DNA of 64,000 bases from JAHBXE01 sp044222195 (GTDB lineage: Bacteria; Planctomycetota; Phycisphaerae; Phycisphaerales; UBA1924), in NCBI GenBank assembly GCA_044222195.1, contig JBGANS010000001.1:62001-126000 (forward strand), given 5' to 3'. The first letter of the stretch is position 1. Every line of letters begins with the position of its first letter. Position numbers and translations under genes: made by a program. Shown piece by piece: positions 1-9,161 of this stretch. Below the pieces are notes generated by a model, which had not been told where the DNA came from, did no database searches, and worked only from the letters and a program-made list of their open reading frames with translations.

Positions 1-339
1 ACCGGGCTGGATGGTGTTGAGGACGGGGTCCGGGAGGCGGGCCCACGCGGCACCGATGTTGTTGAACGGCGCGGGGGGCGGGGCGTTGTTGGTGGTGTTG
101 AAGGTGGGCCAGACTTTTTCCTTGTTGGCCTGGGCGTACTGGATCGCGCCGAGGCCGATCTGCCGCATGTTGGACATGCAGACGGCGGCGCGCCCGGCCT
201 CGCGCGCTTTGGCGAGCGCGGGGAGCAGGAGGCCGATCAGCAGCGCGATGATGGCGATGACGACCAGAAGCTCGATGAGCGTAAAGGCTGCACCGCTCCG
301 CTTCGGGCGAGCACGGCCGGTTGGGCGGTGAGCAATCAT
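1..339 (-). CDS. Prepilin-type N-terminal methylation protein (DUF1559/pseudopilin-like), 3'-truncated by window edge
   Basis: Reading the minus strand from the ATG at 337-339 gives 113 codons with no stop before the window edge. The first 18 residues are basic and are followed by the class III signal G-A-A-F-T-L-I-E-L-L-V-V-I-A-I-I, the prepilin peptidase site with its hydrophobic helix. A segment of the type LLPALAKAREAGRAAVCMSNMRQIG follows in two blocks, which is typical of the large planctomycete family of pseudopilin-like proteins (H-X9-DG/DUF1559 type). After cleavage the protein would sit in the inner membrane or a pseudopilus. No Shine-Dalgarno sequence is seen; a TATGCT box lies 9 nt before the ATG. 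The C-terminal domain is outside the window, so the subfamily is not settled. Confidence 0.85.
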   Translation of the reverse strand, partial: MIAHRPTGRARPKRSGAAFTLIELLVVIAIIALLIGLLLPALAKAREAGRAAVCMSNMRQIGLGAIQYAQANKEKVWPTFNTTNNAPPPAPFNNIGAAWARLPDPVLNTIQPG

Positions 340-412
340 GGCTCTCGGAGCATACCACGGAGTGGGTGTGAAGGGTGCGATTTGGGCGACAAACCCGCAG
401 GGACGGACCTTA

Positions 413-1231
413 TCAGAACCTTTTGTGAGCGGCCCGGCCTTCGGAACCCCGGACGCCGAGGATGGAGCGGGCCAGGGAGAGGTCCATGGGTCGGGTGATT
501 TTCAGGTTTCTGGGGTCGCCCTGGACGACGGTGACCCTTTCTCCCAACTTCTCGACGAGCTGGGCGTCGTCGGTGCTGGTGAGGTCGGGCTGTGTGTACG
601 CCCGTTTGAGCAGGTCGGCTTTGAAGACCTGGGGGGTCTGGACGGCGACGAGGCGGGCACGGTCCACCGTGGATTCGACCTCGCGGACTCGGGTGTTTCG
701 CTTGCCGGCGGATCCGAGGATGGCGTCGAGGGGGTCGACGTCGCGGTCGTCGATCTCGCGGTCGCTCACGCGTTTGAGGGTGTCGGGAACATCGATGCCG
801 GGGATGACCGCGGGGTATTTTTCAGCGGCGTCGATGAGACGGTCGAGGAGCTCGGGCGGGGTGCACGGGCGGGCGGCGTCGTGAACGGCGATGTGGGTCG
901 CATCGTCGGGGACGAGCGCGAGCGCGGCTTTGACCGTTTCGTAGCGGTGGGTCTTGCCCCCGGGGCAGAGCTTGACACCGAGAAGCCCGAGCTTGTCGCC
1001 GTAGCGGGTCTTGAACTCGGACCAGGCCTCGGGCGCGGCCGGGCCGGCGACGATGATGGTCCCGACGGCGTCGAGATTGGCGAAGAGTTCGACGGTGCGC
1101 TGAAGAACGGGCCGGCCGCCGAGGTCTTCATCGAGCTTGGAGCGGGCCATGTCGATGGCGAGTTCGGCTTTGAGAGCGTCGGCGTAGCGGGTGGAGAAGC
1201 CTGCGGCGGGGATGATGACGGCGATCCTCAT
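413..1231 (-). CDS. ispD: 2-C-methyl-D-erythritol 4-phosphate cytidylyltransferase
   Basis: Third enzyme of the MEP isoprenoid pathway; it transfers CMP from CTP to methylerythritol phosphate in the cytosol. The 272-residue product shows the nucleotide-binding start IIPAAGFSTR (residues 6-15), VHDAARP (116-122), a PGIDVPDTLKRV segment, VAVQTPQVF and the acidic TDDAQLVE motif, in family order. An upstream extension of the frame exists, but the protein clearly begins at MRIAVIIPAAG. One oddity is that the usual PKQ(Y/F) segment after the glycine loop is replaced by a longer Lys/Asp-rich stretch (about residues 17-38), so the CTP-side loop is atypical. A TACGCT box lies 6 nt before the ATG and no Shine-Dalgarno sequence is present. 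It is divergent from the secreted protein that starts at 1331. Confidence 0.9.
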   Translation of the reverse strand: MRIAVIIPAAGFSTRYADALKAELAIDMARSKLDEDLGGRPVLQRTVELFANLDAVGTIIVAGPAAPEAWSEFKTRYGDKLGLLGVKLCPGGKTHRYETVKAALALVPDDATHIAVHDAARPCTPPELLDRLIDAAEKYPAVIPGIDVPDTLKRVSDREIDDRDVDPLDAILGSAGKRNTRVREVESTVDRARLVAVQTPQVFKADLLKRAYTQPDLTSTDDAQLVEKLGERVTVVQGDPRNLKITRPMDLSLARSILGVRGSEGRAAHKRF

Positions 1232-1330
1232 ATTCAAAGCGTACCACCGGAGGGGGAGGACCTTCCAGAGTTCTCTGGCGTGGCGACCAGGGTCAGATAC
1301 ACTGAAATGGCGCTGAAACAGGGTCAACCA

Positions 1331-3517
1331 ATGAAAGCAATGTCGTGCACGGTGCTGGTGGCGCTCCTGCTGGCTTCGACGGCGGGCGCTCAGGTTCAGC
1401 CCCAGATTCCGAGCCGCGGCGTTCGACCGCGGTATCCGGGGGCGCCGGCGGCGAAGCTTCCGGCGGTGCCGCCCGACCCGCTGTCGCAGCCGCCGCGTCC
1501 GAGCACTGCGGCTCGCATGGACGTGTCGGGCGTGTGGAAGGGCGTGTACAGCTGCGACGATGCGGTGATACTGGCGGAGTTGACACTGCAGGCGGATGAG
1601 GCGGGGCGCGTGCTATCGGGGGATGTGAAGTTCAGGTCGTTTCCGCCGCCGAACGCCCGGGGTCGCGACGCGCAGCCGAGGGAGCTTGCTTCGAAGGTCA
1701 GCGGCCAGGCCGACCCGGGTTCGCGGACCGTGCTGCTCGATGTGCCGGAGGGAATCCGGGCGACGATGAACCTGCCGGGGCAGCCGCTGCAGATGAAGCA
1801 GCGGCGGCTGGAGGCGGTGGTTTGGGCACACGGGTCAGAACTGGCGGGGCAGTTCACTTCGACGATGGGGAACGCGGAGCGGCCGTACATCGTGTTTGTC
1901 CGGCCTGATCAGGAGGCACGGATCAAGAGTCTGGCGGAGCATGTCGCGCCTTTTCCTCTGCCGGTGAAGGCATCGGGCTCGGTGCCGGGGGATGCCGCGC
2001 TTGCGAAGTGGTCGGATCGGTTCATTGCGGAGTATGGAAAGGAGGGGCTCGGGACGTCGGTGGATCAGATCAGCGCGAAGGCGCTGCCGCTCTTGAATGA
2101 TGACACGTTCAAGCCGCTCTTTGGGGAGAGCTACGACACGATCAGCTACGGGAAGCTCGGAGCGGGGATGAGGCGTGCGGGCGCGGCGGTGAGCGGCGGG
2201 GGATCGTTTGATGTCGCGTTTGCCAAGGACCACGGGTACATCCAGTACATGTTGTGGCCGTCGGCGCCGAAGCTGATTTCGGTGGCCGCGATGAGGTCGA
2301 TTGACGCGTGGCGTGTGGAGACGATGGGACACTACCGGAGCGACCCCCCCGCGGCGACGGCGTTCGAGGACATTGGGGAGTTTCAGAAGGCGATCAAGGA
2401 GCGGGCGGTGTATGCGTGGCCATCGGAGAAGAGGGCCGCGGACGAGTCGATTGAGGGGATCAAGAAGTCGATGGCGACGGGGGCGCTGGCGGCGAACGTG
2501 GAGTGGTCGGTGTCGAGGGCGTCGGGTATCCCCGGGGCGAGGGCGCTGGTGTCCTGGTCACAGGACAACGCGACGATGCTGGGGTATTGCTCGGCGTCGG
2601 ACCGCGCGGCGGCGCAGGGAAAGATTGACGCGAAGCAGGACGAGATTCTGACGGGGCTCCTGGGGCCGGAAGTGGCGAAGCTTGAGAAGCTGGGCGTTGG
2701 ATCCGCGGCGGTCCGCGGGGGGGCGGAGTGGTACCGGGCCACACTGTCGCAGTTTTCGTTTGCAGCGCAGCGGCCGCCGGTGGTCAAGGCGGTTGAGCGG
2801 CTCTCGACGCGGCGCGAGCAGGATCTCGGCGCGGCCCGGGAGCAGATCCTGCAACAGATCGCCGCGTGCAAGACGACCGAGGAAGTGGATGCGATCTTTG
2901 GGCGGGACCTGACTGTGCCGGGTGATGATCAGCTGGCGGCGTTCGGGCCGCTGGCGGATGCGGGGCGCCAGAAGAAGGGACAGATCCAACTCGCGTTCCA
3001 GATGACGCTGTTCTCGCCGCAGGAGCGGGAGTGGATGGACCGACCTGGGCACATCGATGTCGTGAAGTGGGCGGGGCATGCGCCGAGCAAGGAGAGCATC
3101 AGGATGGCGCTCTTGCGCGGGTGGGCGTTCGGCACCGGGACGCAGATCGACGATCACACGTCGCGGCATGTGACGCGGGCGAGGACGCTGGGGATTCCGT
3201 TCCCGATGGTGGTCCGCATGAGCGACGAGAGCCTGCAGGAGTTTCACCCATCGCAGGATGGAAAGGGGTTTGACTGCCGGCACTCGATTGTGATGCAGTT
3301 CTCGATCCCAAAGGACAATGTCATCGCGGGCTTCGATGAGGTGGTGCGCAAGGCTGTGGACACGCAAACGGAGTTGATGAACTCGCTGATCAAGTCGTTG
3401 TCTGGCGAGTCGACGTGGGAGACGTTCCGGCTCTACGAGGATGGGTGGGGGTGTCCGAGGCTGCGCGAGAACGGGGCGGCGGAGGCGGCGATTGATGAGT
3501 TGCTGAAGCGGCGGTAA
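1331..3517 (+). CDS. Secreted protein of unknown function, 728 aa
   Basis: Starts at an ATG with a clear signal peptide (MKAMSCTVLVALLLASTAGAQ), followed by a Pro-rich linker of about 40 residues. A beta-rich segment around residues 58-180 (SGVWKGVYSCDD...LSGDVKFRS) resembles a small lipocalin-like or META-like barrel. The long remainder is mixed alpha/beta with few cysteines. The C-terminal half contains a His/Asp-rich stretch (TQIDDHTSRHVTRARTLG) that could bind metal; this is only a suggestion. I do not recognise the family. The frame is open far upstream, but that part is antisense to ispD. The next gene begins 28 nt after the stop on the same strand, so the two may be co-transcribed. Confidence 0.75.
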   Translation: MKAMSCTVLVALLLASTAGAQVQPQIPSRGVRPRYPGAPAAKLPAVPPDPLSQPPRPSTAARMDVSGVWKGVYSCDDAVILAELTLQADEAGRVLSGDVKFRSFPPPNARGRDAQPRELASKVSGQADPGSRTVLLDVPEGIRATMNLPGQPLQMKQRRLEAVVWAHGSELAGQFTSTMGNAERPYIVFVRPDQEARIKSLAEHVAPFPLPVKASGSVPGDAALAKWSDRFIAEYGKEGLGTSVDQISAKALPLLNDDTFKPLFGESYDTISYGKLGAGMRRAGAAVSGGGSFDVAFAKDHGYIQYMLWPSAPKLISVAAMRSIDAWRVETMGHYRSDPPAATAFEDIGEFQKAIKERAVYAWPSEKRAADESIEGIKKSMATGALAANVEWSVSRASGIPGARALVSWSQDNATMLGYCSASDRAAAQGKIDAKQDEILTGLLGPEVAKLEKLGVGSAAVRGGAEWYRATLSQFSFAAQRPPVVKAVERLSTRREQDLGAAREQILQQIAACKTTEEVDAIFGRDLTVPGDDQLAAFGPLADAGRQKKGQIQLAFQMTLFSPQEREWMDRPGHIDVVKWAGHAPSKESIRMALLRGWAFGTGTQIDDHTSRHVTRARTLGIPFPMVVRMSDESLQEFHPSQDGKGFDCRHSIVMQFSIPKDNVIAGFDEVVRKAVDTQTELMNSLIKSLSGESTWETFRLYEDGWGCPRLRENGAAEAAIDELLKRR

Positions 3518-3545
3518 GGCGGGCGACGGCCCGGCAGGAGTTGCC

Positions 3546-4367
3546 ATGTGTACATGTCGGATTCGCGTTGTCGCGTGCATAGCGGCTCTCCAGGGCGTCG
3601 CCCTGGCGCAGGATGCCGCACCGCAGGCCGCGCAGCCCGAGGTCGCGCCGCTGGCGGGGCCGAAGGTGCCGGAGCGGAAGACACTGGTGTCGACGGACAT
3701 GCAGGGGAGGTTCCGGCGGCTGGAGAATCGTCCTGAGGTGGCGGCGCTGGAGATTCTCGAGATCGATCCCGAGCGGCTGGACCGGGCGAGGAACGCGGTG
3801 GAACGGAGGAACAGCGCGGTGCACAAGCATCTGGTGGACAATCTCGCGCTGATCAAACAGTGGACGGATCCGTCGCGGTCGGGAGACCCCGCGGCGGTGG
3901 AGAAGATGGGACGCGAGCTCTACGACCGGTTCGATCCGGGGCACGCTCGGGACCCGCTGCTGGAGTCACTCTCGAAGGAGCTGTCGGCGGACGAGGCGGC
4001 GGAGCTCGGACGCCTCGTTGATGAGTACTGGGAGCGGGCGGTGGACTTTGAACAGGCGAAGAACCGGAAGCAGTCTCGCGCGGATGCCCAGGCGAGGCTT
4101 TCGTACGAACTGTTTCAGCGGGATGTGCGCCGGGCCTACGACATCGGGCTCCGGCCGTACCAGCAGAAACTGGAGAAGATCTGCGCGGCGGTCGATCCGA
4201 CACCCGCGCAGCGCGAGGCGATGCGCAACGCGATGATCGAGTACATCCGCGCCAGTTTCTCGGCGCCGGACCCGGCGCAGCGGCTCAGGCTCGCGCGGGG
4301 AATCTACGAAGCGCTGGACGAGGAGCGGCGCGTGAAGCTGCTGGCCGTGGAGCTGGGATCGATGTAG
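3546..4367 (+). CDS. Secreted, highly helical protein of unknown function
   Basis: The 273-residue product starts at an ATG preceded by an AGGAG-type Shine-Dalgarno sequence (about 3535-3539). The signal peptide is short and Cys-containing, ending about ALA-Q at residue 22. Beyond a Pro/Ala linker the mature part is almost wholly charged amphipathic helix (Glu, Arg, Lys, Leu), without further cysteines or known motifs. It probably forms a helical bundle in the periplasm. It follows the 728-residue secreted protein by 28 nt and may share its transcript. Function unknown. Confidence 0.7.
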   Translation: MCTCRIRVVACIAALQGVALAQDAAPQAAQPEVAPLAGPKVPERKTLVSTDMQGRFRRLENRPEVAALEILEIDPERLDRARNAVERRNSAVHKHLVDNLALIKQWTDPSRSGDPAAVEKMGRELYDRFDPGHARDPLLESLSKELSADEAAELGRLVDEYWERAVDFEQAKNRKQSRADAQARLSYELFQRDVRRAYDIGLRPYQQKLEKICAAVDPTPAQREAMRNAMIEYIRASFSAPDPAQRLRLARGIYEALDEERRVKLLAVELGSM

Positions 4368-4459
4368 CCGCCGGGATACTCAAGTCCGAGGGCGGAACGT
4401 CCGAGTAAGTGAGGGCGTGCGGCCAAGGGCGTTGCGCAACCAGCGTGGGAGTCGATTCT

Positions 4460-5350
4460 GTGAGCGGACACAAGCCTCAGCCGGCCGGACGCGACCGATC
4501 GGAGCCGTACGACCCGCTGCGCATGGCCGCGGTGGAAATTCGGACGCTGGCGACGGAAATGGCACGGGCCGAGTCGCGGAGCGAGAAGGTGCAGAAGTTT
4601 CAGGAGGCGAGTTTCTTCCCGGAGCCGATTCCCGCGGAGGTGACGCTGGGGGACAGCGTGAGCACGAAGGCGATGAGCCGTGCGTGGGTGGTCGCGCGCG
4701 AAGGCGAGCGGCTGCTGCTGGCGTACGGGGTGTTCATTCATCGGGGGAAGTGCGATCTGGTGCTTCCGTTGCCGGAGGGCGTGAGGGCGACGGTGGTGGG
4801 CAAGATCGGATCGGCGACGCACCTGCGCGGACGGGTGCACCGGGTGGAGTTCTGCGCCGACAACGCGGAAGACCTGTCGCTGCTGTCGGAGGTTGAGACA
4901 TCGAGACCACCGATCGGCGCGACGCCGGCGATGAGCGGGCCGACGGGCGCGGCCAGCGGCAAGGGAGAGCGGCTGCATGGGCGGGTCCTGCTGGCCGAGG
5001 ACACGCCGGACACGCAGGGCTTGTTCTCGCTGTTTCTCCGCAAGGCGGGCGCGGATGTGAGCATCGCTCACAACGGCACGGTGGCGCTGCGGATGATCGA
5101 GGAAGCGCGTCGGCTGGGCCGGCCGTACAAGCTGCTGGTCACGGACATTCAAATGCCGGAGATGGACGGGCACTCGCTGGTGCGGGCGGTTCGGGTGAGC
5201 GACAAGACGTTGCCGATTGTCGCGGTGACGGCGATGGTGTCGGACGACGACCGGAAGCGGTGCCTGGCGTCGGGGTGCAACGACTACGCGGGCAAGCCGA
5301 TTGATCGGCCGGAGCTGGTGGCGCTGTGTTCACGGTGGATGGTGGCCTGA
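4460..5350 (+). CDS. Response regulator: N-terminal PilZ-like region plus C-terminal receiver domain
   Basis: The C-terminal 120 residues are a canonical receiver: acidic pair in LLAEDTPDTQG, phospho-acceptor Asp in LLVTDIQMPEMDG, conserved Thr/Ala in VAVTAM and Lys in YAGKPID. The N-terminal 150 residues contain a beta-rich unit (SRAWVVAREGERLLLAYGVF ... HLRGRVHRVEF) that looks like a degenerate PilZ domain, which is inference. The order effector then receiver is the reverse of most transcriptional regulators, so the output is probably protein-protein or c-di-GMP linked. I chose the GTG at 4460 because GGGAG lies 8 nt upstream; another in-frame GTG at 4409 would add 17 residues. No cognate kinase is adjacent. 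Confidence 0.8.
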   Translation: MSGHKPQPAGRDRSEPYDPLRMAAVEIRTLATEMARAESRSEKVQKFQEASFFPEPIPAEVTLGDSVSTKAMSRAWVVAREGERLLLAYGVFIHRGKCDLVLPLPEGVRATVVGKIGSATHLRGRVHRVEFCADNAEDLSLLSEVETSRPPIGATPAMSGPTGAASGKGERLHGRVLLAEDTPDTQGLFSLFLRKAGADVSIAHNGTVALRMIEEARRLGRPYKLLVTDIQMPEMDGHSLVRAVRVSDKTLPIVAVTAMVSDDDRKRCLASGCNDYAGKPIDRPELVALCSRWMVA

Positions 5351-5381
5351 GTCGCCGGGAACGATCGCCACAGCGTGTGCG

Positions 5382-5387
5382 TACTAT
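5382..5387 (+). promoter_or_regulatory. Probable -10 box of ssrA
   Basis: TACTAT lies 20 nt before the mature 5' end of tmRNA, at a distance that allows a short 5' leader. No good -35 match is visible at 16-18 nt upstream. Confidence 0.4.
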
Positions 5388-5407
5388 TGCGTGCTCTTTG
5401 GCATCAC

Positions 5408-5757
5408 GGGGCCGAACTGGTTTCGACCGGGCAGGGAAGGCCCGGCGCAGCGCGTCCAGGGGCGTGTTGGCCTGGTAAAAAACACGCACACAATTAATTG
5501 CTAACCGCAATTACGCTCTCGCGGCCTAACTAAGGCTGCATGGTCTGCCGTCAACGCCTGATAGGCGGCGGACCATAAGACATCAGGCTGGTCGGTGCGC
5601 GACGCCTTCGGGCGCACCGACGAGACACCTCCGCGGGCTGGGATTCGGGCAATGCTGCCGGCGGCAGCGCCCGGGTCCGAGATCAAATCACCGGACACAC
5701 GCGTAGAAGCGCCGAGCTGACTGTCTCGGCACGGGGGTTCGATTCCCCCCGGCTCCA
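5408..5757 (+). ncRNA. ssrA: Transfer-messenger RNA (tmRNA)
   Basis: Both tRNA-like ends are present. The 5' GGGGCCG pairs with CGGCTCC near the 3' end, GGGGTTCGATTCCCC forms the T arm, and CCA is encoded. The sequence just after the 5' stem (GAACTGGTTTCGACC) is diagnostic. The proteolysis-tag frame closes with Ala-Asn-Arg-Asn-Tyr-Ala-Leu-Ala-Ala (5500-5526) and TAA at 5527-5529, followed by pseudoknot-forming GC repeats. The exact resume codon is not certain: the open frame begins after a TAA at about 5476. A run of six T follows the CCA. It is a one-piece, non-permuted tmRNA of about 350 nt and rescues stalled ribosomes together with SmpB, which is not in the window. Confidence 0.95.
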
Positions 5758-5787
5758 TTTTTTCGTTCGGCGCCCGGTTCCGGGCCG

Positions 5788-6165
5788 ATGCGCCTGGTGG
5801 CCATGACGATGCCCCGCACGCGTTCCAACTCGGTCACGTCGCCGCATCGGTTCTACAAGCATCTCGCCCGCAATGCCGGCTTTGCGTTCGTGCTGGTGGC
5901 GATCTCGTTGCTAGGTGGCGCCGCGGGGTACCACTATGCCGCGGGATTGGCCTGGCTGGACGCGGTGATGAACGCGGCGATGATCCTGACGGGGATGGGG
6001 CCGGTGGACAAGATCCAGAGCGATTCGGGCAAGGTGTTCGCGACGGTGTACGCGCTGTTCTCGGGCATCGTTTTCCTGTCCACCGCGGCGCTTGTGCTCA
6101 TGCCCGTGGCGCACCGGGTGCTGCACCGGATTCACATTGACACCGGGGACGATCACCAGCGGTGA
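5788..6165 (+). CDS. Small two-helix membrane protein resembling a K+ channel pore domain
   Basis: The 125-residue product has a basic N-terminus, a first membrane helix (about residues 29-52), a re-entrant-like segment WLDAVMNAAMILTGMGPV, and a second helix after SGKVFATVYALFSGIVFL. Spacing and the second-helix signature resemble the two-TM pore unit (DALYFSFVTLTTVGYGD ... GKLFT..Y...G). However, the selectivity filter TVGYGD is replaced by ILTGMGPV. It could therefore be a non-selective or non-conducting relative. The start is uncertain: ATG codons at 5788, 5803 and 5809 are all possible and none has a strong Shine-Dalgarno sequence. It lies directly downstream of ssrA. Confidence 0.6.
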   Translation: MRLVAMTMPRTRSNSVTSPHRFYKHLARNAGFAFVLVAISLLGGAAGYHYAAGLAWLDAVMNAAMILTGMGPVDKIQSDSGKVFATVYALFSGIVFLSTAALVLMPVAHRVLHRIHIDTGDDHQR

Positions 6166-6405
6166 ACGTCGGGCCGGGCGTCCAGCACAGGGCGCGGCGA
6201 CGCGGTGCGCTCTCGCCGTGGAAGGGCTGGTAGGCGGCGTGGTTCGCACGACACCGGGACGGACCACGGGCGACCCTGACGCCGGCCTGCCGCGCGGCCA
6301 ATCCGGGGCCTATTCCGCACTTGCGTGGCTGGAAATCACTGGTAGGCTGCGGGCTGGTCAGATCCCCGACACACCTGTCTTACTTCATTCAAGCGGAGTG
6401 ATCCC
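6166..6405. other. Intergenic region, no recognised element
   Basis: A GC-rich 240-nt spacer between the channel-like protein and the metalloprotease. The last 60 nt are less GC-rich and carry a GGAG Shine-Dalgarno sequence (about 6394-6397) for the gene at 6406. No tRNA, convincing terminator or conserved short coding frame was seen. Confidence 0.5.
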
Positions 6406-8979
6406 ATGTCGCAACCCCGGCCTTTGTCCGTTGCCCTTTTTGTCGCACTCGCCGCCGGCACCGCTGCGCAGGCCCAGGTCAACGGGAAGGGCTCGTGGCA
6501 GGTGCTGGCGCAGGTTCCGCCGTCGGTTGCCGCGGGCGAGGCATGGATCCGCCCGAGCGTGTTCACGCCGCTGGCGCTGGACACGGCGGCGCTGCGGCGG
6601 GAACTGGCGCGGGCGCCGATGGAGGTGGGGTTTCGGGCCCCGGCTCAACCGCTGGTGATGTCGCTGCCGATGCCCGACGGGACATTTGCCCGTTTCAACG
6701 TCTGGGAGTCACCGATCATGGAAGCGCCGCTTCAGGCGGAGTTTCCAGAAGTCCGCACGTACGCGGGCCAGGGCATTGACGATCCCGCGGCGGTGGTCCG
6801 CTTCGATCTGACGCCGCTGGGTTTCCACTCGCAGATCCTCTCGCCGAGCGGGGCGGTGTATGTCGATCCGTACACGCGCGGCGATACGCACGTGTACACG
6901 TCGTATTACAAGCGGGACTATTCCCGCAAGGCGGATGGCTGGCAGTGCCTGGTTCCGGAGGGTGAGCGCCTGCCGCGATTGGGCGCTCCCGGCGGCGCCG
7001 CGGACAGCGCCTCGGGGGGCACGTTCCGGACGTACCGGCTGGCCAACGCGGCGACGGGTGAATACACGGCGTTCTTTGGGGGCACGGTGGCCGGGGGCCA
7101 GGCGGCGATCGTGACGGCGATCAACCGCGTGACGGGTGTGTATGAGCTGGACCAGAGCATCCGGTTGATTCTCGTCGCGAACAACTCGAGCATTGTGTAC
7201 ACGAACGCGACCACGGATCCGTACACCAACAACAACCCCAGTTCGCTTTTGACGCAGAACCAGACGACGTGCGATTCGGTGATCGGCACGGCGAACTACG
7301 ACATCGGGCACGTGTTCTCGACGGGCGGCGGCGGCCTGGCGACACTCTCGTGCGTGGGGGTGGCGGGGCAGAAGGCGCGTGCGGAGACGGGGCTGCCCTC
7401 GCCGACGGGCGACCCGTTCTACATCGATTACGTGGCGCACGAGATGGGGCACCAGTTCGGCGCCAACCACACGTTCAACTCGAGCACGGGAAGCTGCGCG
7501 GGCAACCGCTCGGCGACGCACGCGTACGAGCCGGGGAGCGGGTCCACCATCATGGGATACGCCGGGATCTGCGGGACCGACGACCTGCAAGCGCACAGCG
7601 ATCCGTACATGCTGGCCGACAGCCACGACGCGATTACGTCGTACACCAGCGCGGGCGCCGGGGCGGGCAACACGCAGACGGCGACGGGCAACACGCTGCC
7701 GACGGTGAACGCGGGACTGGATTACACGATCCCGACGGGGACCCCGTTCCTGCTGACGGCGACGGCGAGCGACCCCGATCCGGGCCAGACGCTGACGTAT
7801 TGCTGGGAAGAGCGGGACCTCGGCGCGTCAACGACACTGGGAACGCAGAACGGGACGGCGCCGATCATCCGCAGCCTGAACCCCGTGACGGTCGGAACGC
7901 GGATGATCCCGCCGCTGGCGAATGTGCTGGCGAACTCGGTGAACACATCACAACTGCTGCCCAACACCGCGCGAGTGATGAACTTCCGGTGCTGCGTTCG
8001 CGACAACCGCGCCAATGGCGGCGGCTACAACGATGACAACATGGTGCTGACGATCGTCAACACGGGGGCGAGTTTCGCCGTGACGGCGCCCAACACGGCG
8101 GTGTCGTGGGGCGGCGGCTCGTCGCAGACGGTGACGTGGAACGTGGCCGGGACCACGGCCAACGGGATCAACTGCGCCAACGTGGCCATCCTGCTCTCGA
8201 CGGACGGGGGCGCCACCTTCCCGACGACGATCCTGTCGTCGACCCCCAACGACGGGTCGGAGGTCATCACGGTTCCCAACTCCGCGACGACGCAGGCGCG
8301 CATTAAGGTGCAGGCCGTCGGCAACATCTTCTTCGACATATGCAACACGAACTTCACGATCACGGCGGCGCCGCCGCCGGGGAACAACGCCTGCGCGAGC
8401 GCCACGGTGGTCGGCGTCGGGTCGACGGCGTTCTCGACCGTGAACGCCACGACGGACGGACCGGCCGAGGCCGGGTGCAGCTTCTGCTGTTCCGACCCGC
8501 AGGTGAACCAGGATGTCTGGTTCCGCTTCACGGCGCCGTGCACGGGCACGGTGACGGCGAGCCTGTGCGGCGCCACATTTGACACGAAGATCGCGATCTA
8601 CGCCGGCCTGTGCCCGGCCGGACCGAGCGCGATCGCCTGCAACGACGATTCCAACTCGTGCGCCCTGAACAGCCTGCAGTCGTACGTCACGTTCCCGTCC
8701 ACCTCGGGCAGCGTCTACACGATCCGTGTCGGCGGATTTGGAACGTTTACAGGCACGGGAAACCTGGTCCTCTCGTGCGACGCCGCCCCCACGTGTTACG
8801 CCAACTGCGATGGGTCCACGGGTTCGCCCAACCTCACCAGCAACGACTTCCAGTGTTTCCTCAACCGGTTCGCGGCCGGCGACACGTACGCCAACTGCGA
8901 CGGATCCACCGGCTCGCCGACGCTGACCAGCAACGACTTCCAGTGCTTCCTGAACACGTTCGCGGCGGGGTGCACCTGA
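6406..8979 (+). CDS. Secreted reprolysin-like zinc metalloprotease with C-terminal GC-type dockerin
   Basis: The 857-residue product has a signal peptide ending about AQAQ at residue 25 and a propeptide-like region to about residue 200. The metzincin catalytic domain carries HEMGHQFGANH (His345, Glu346, His349, His355), followed by the Met-turn in STIMGYAG. Then come an Ig-like region, a Ser/Thr-rich region, and a PPC-like beta-sandwich with several cysteines (ACASATVVG ... YTIRVGGF). The two-unit GC-type dockerin is encoded at 8794-8976. The protein should be exported and folded with disulfides; substrate unknown. GGAG precedes the ATG. It is the first of eight dockerin proteins in the window. 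Confidence 0.88.
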   Translation: MSQPRPLSVALFVALAAGTAAQAQVNGKGSWQVLAQVPPSVAAGEAWIRPSVFTPLALDTAALRRELARAPMEVGFRAPAQPLVMSLPMPDGTFARFNVWESPIMEAPLQAEFPEVRTYAGQGIDDPAAVVRFDLTPLGFHSQILSPSGAVYVDPYTRGDTHVYTSYYKRDYSRKADGWQCLVPEGERLPRLGAPGGAADSASGGTFRTYRLANAATGEYTAFFGGTVAGGQAAIVTAINRVTGVYELDQSIRLILVANNSSIVYTNATTDPYTNNNPSSLLTQNQTTCDSVIGTANYDIGHVFSTGGGGLATLSCVGVAGQKARAETGLPSPTGDPFYIDYVAHEMGHQFGANHTFNSSTGSCAGNRSATHAYEPGSGSTIMGYAGICGTDDLQAHSDPYMLADSHDAITSYTSAGAGAGNTQTATGNTLPTVNAGLDYTIPTGTPFLLTATASDPDPGQTLTYCWEERDLGASTTLGTQNGTAPIIRSLNPVTVGTRMIPPLANVLANSVNTSQLLPNTARVMNFRCCVRDNRANGGGYNDDNMVLTIVNTGASFAVTAPNTAVSWGGGSSQTVTWNVAGTTANGINCANVAILLSTDGGATFPTTILSSTPNDGSEVITVPNSATTQARIKVQAVGNIFFDICNTNFTITAAPPPGNNACASATVVGVGSTAFSTVNATTDGPAEAGCSFCCSDPQVNQDVWFRFTAPCTGTVTASLCGATFDTKIAIYAGLCPAGPSAIACNDDSNSCALNSLQSYVTFPSTSGSVYTIRVGGFGTFTGTGNLVLSCDAAPTCYANCDGSTGSPNLTSNDFQCFLNRFAAGDTYANCDGSTGSPTLTSNDFQCFLNTFAAGCT

Positions 8980-9161
8980 GCACCTCGGGCCCGCGACGAG
9001 CCACTCAAGCGTGCACCGGACCTCCTCGCGGGGTCGGTGCGCGCCAACGAGGGAGCACGACCCGGGATCGACGGCGCTCCACCACGGCGAAGCGGGCGGA
9101 CCGTGCGTGAGTTGACGGGCGCGAAACCGAGGGGCTGCCGACGAACAGGCCCGGCGCAGAC

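Noticed and set aside
338..1330. Long open frame on the plus strand running into the secreted protein at 1331
   Set aside because: It is antisense to ispD, whose motifs are clear. The signal peptide at 1331 marks the true start; open antisense frames are expected at this GC content.
2558..3856. 432-codon minus-strand frame
   Set aside because: Arg/His/Pro-rich composition and no start signal; it is the mirror of two secreted plus-strand genes.
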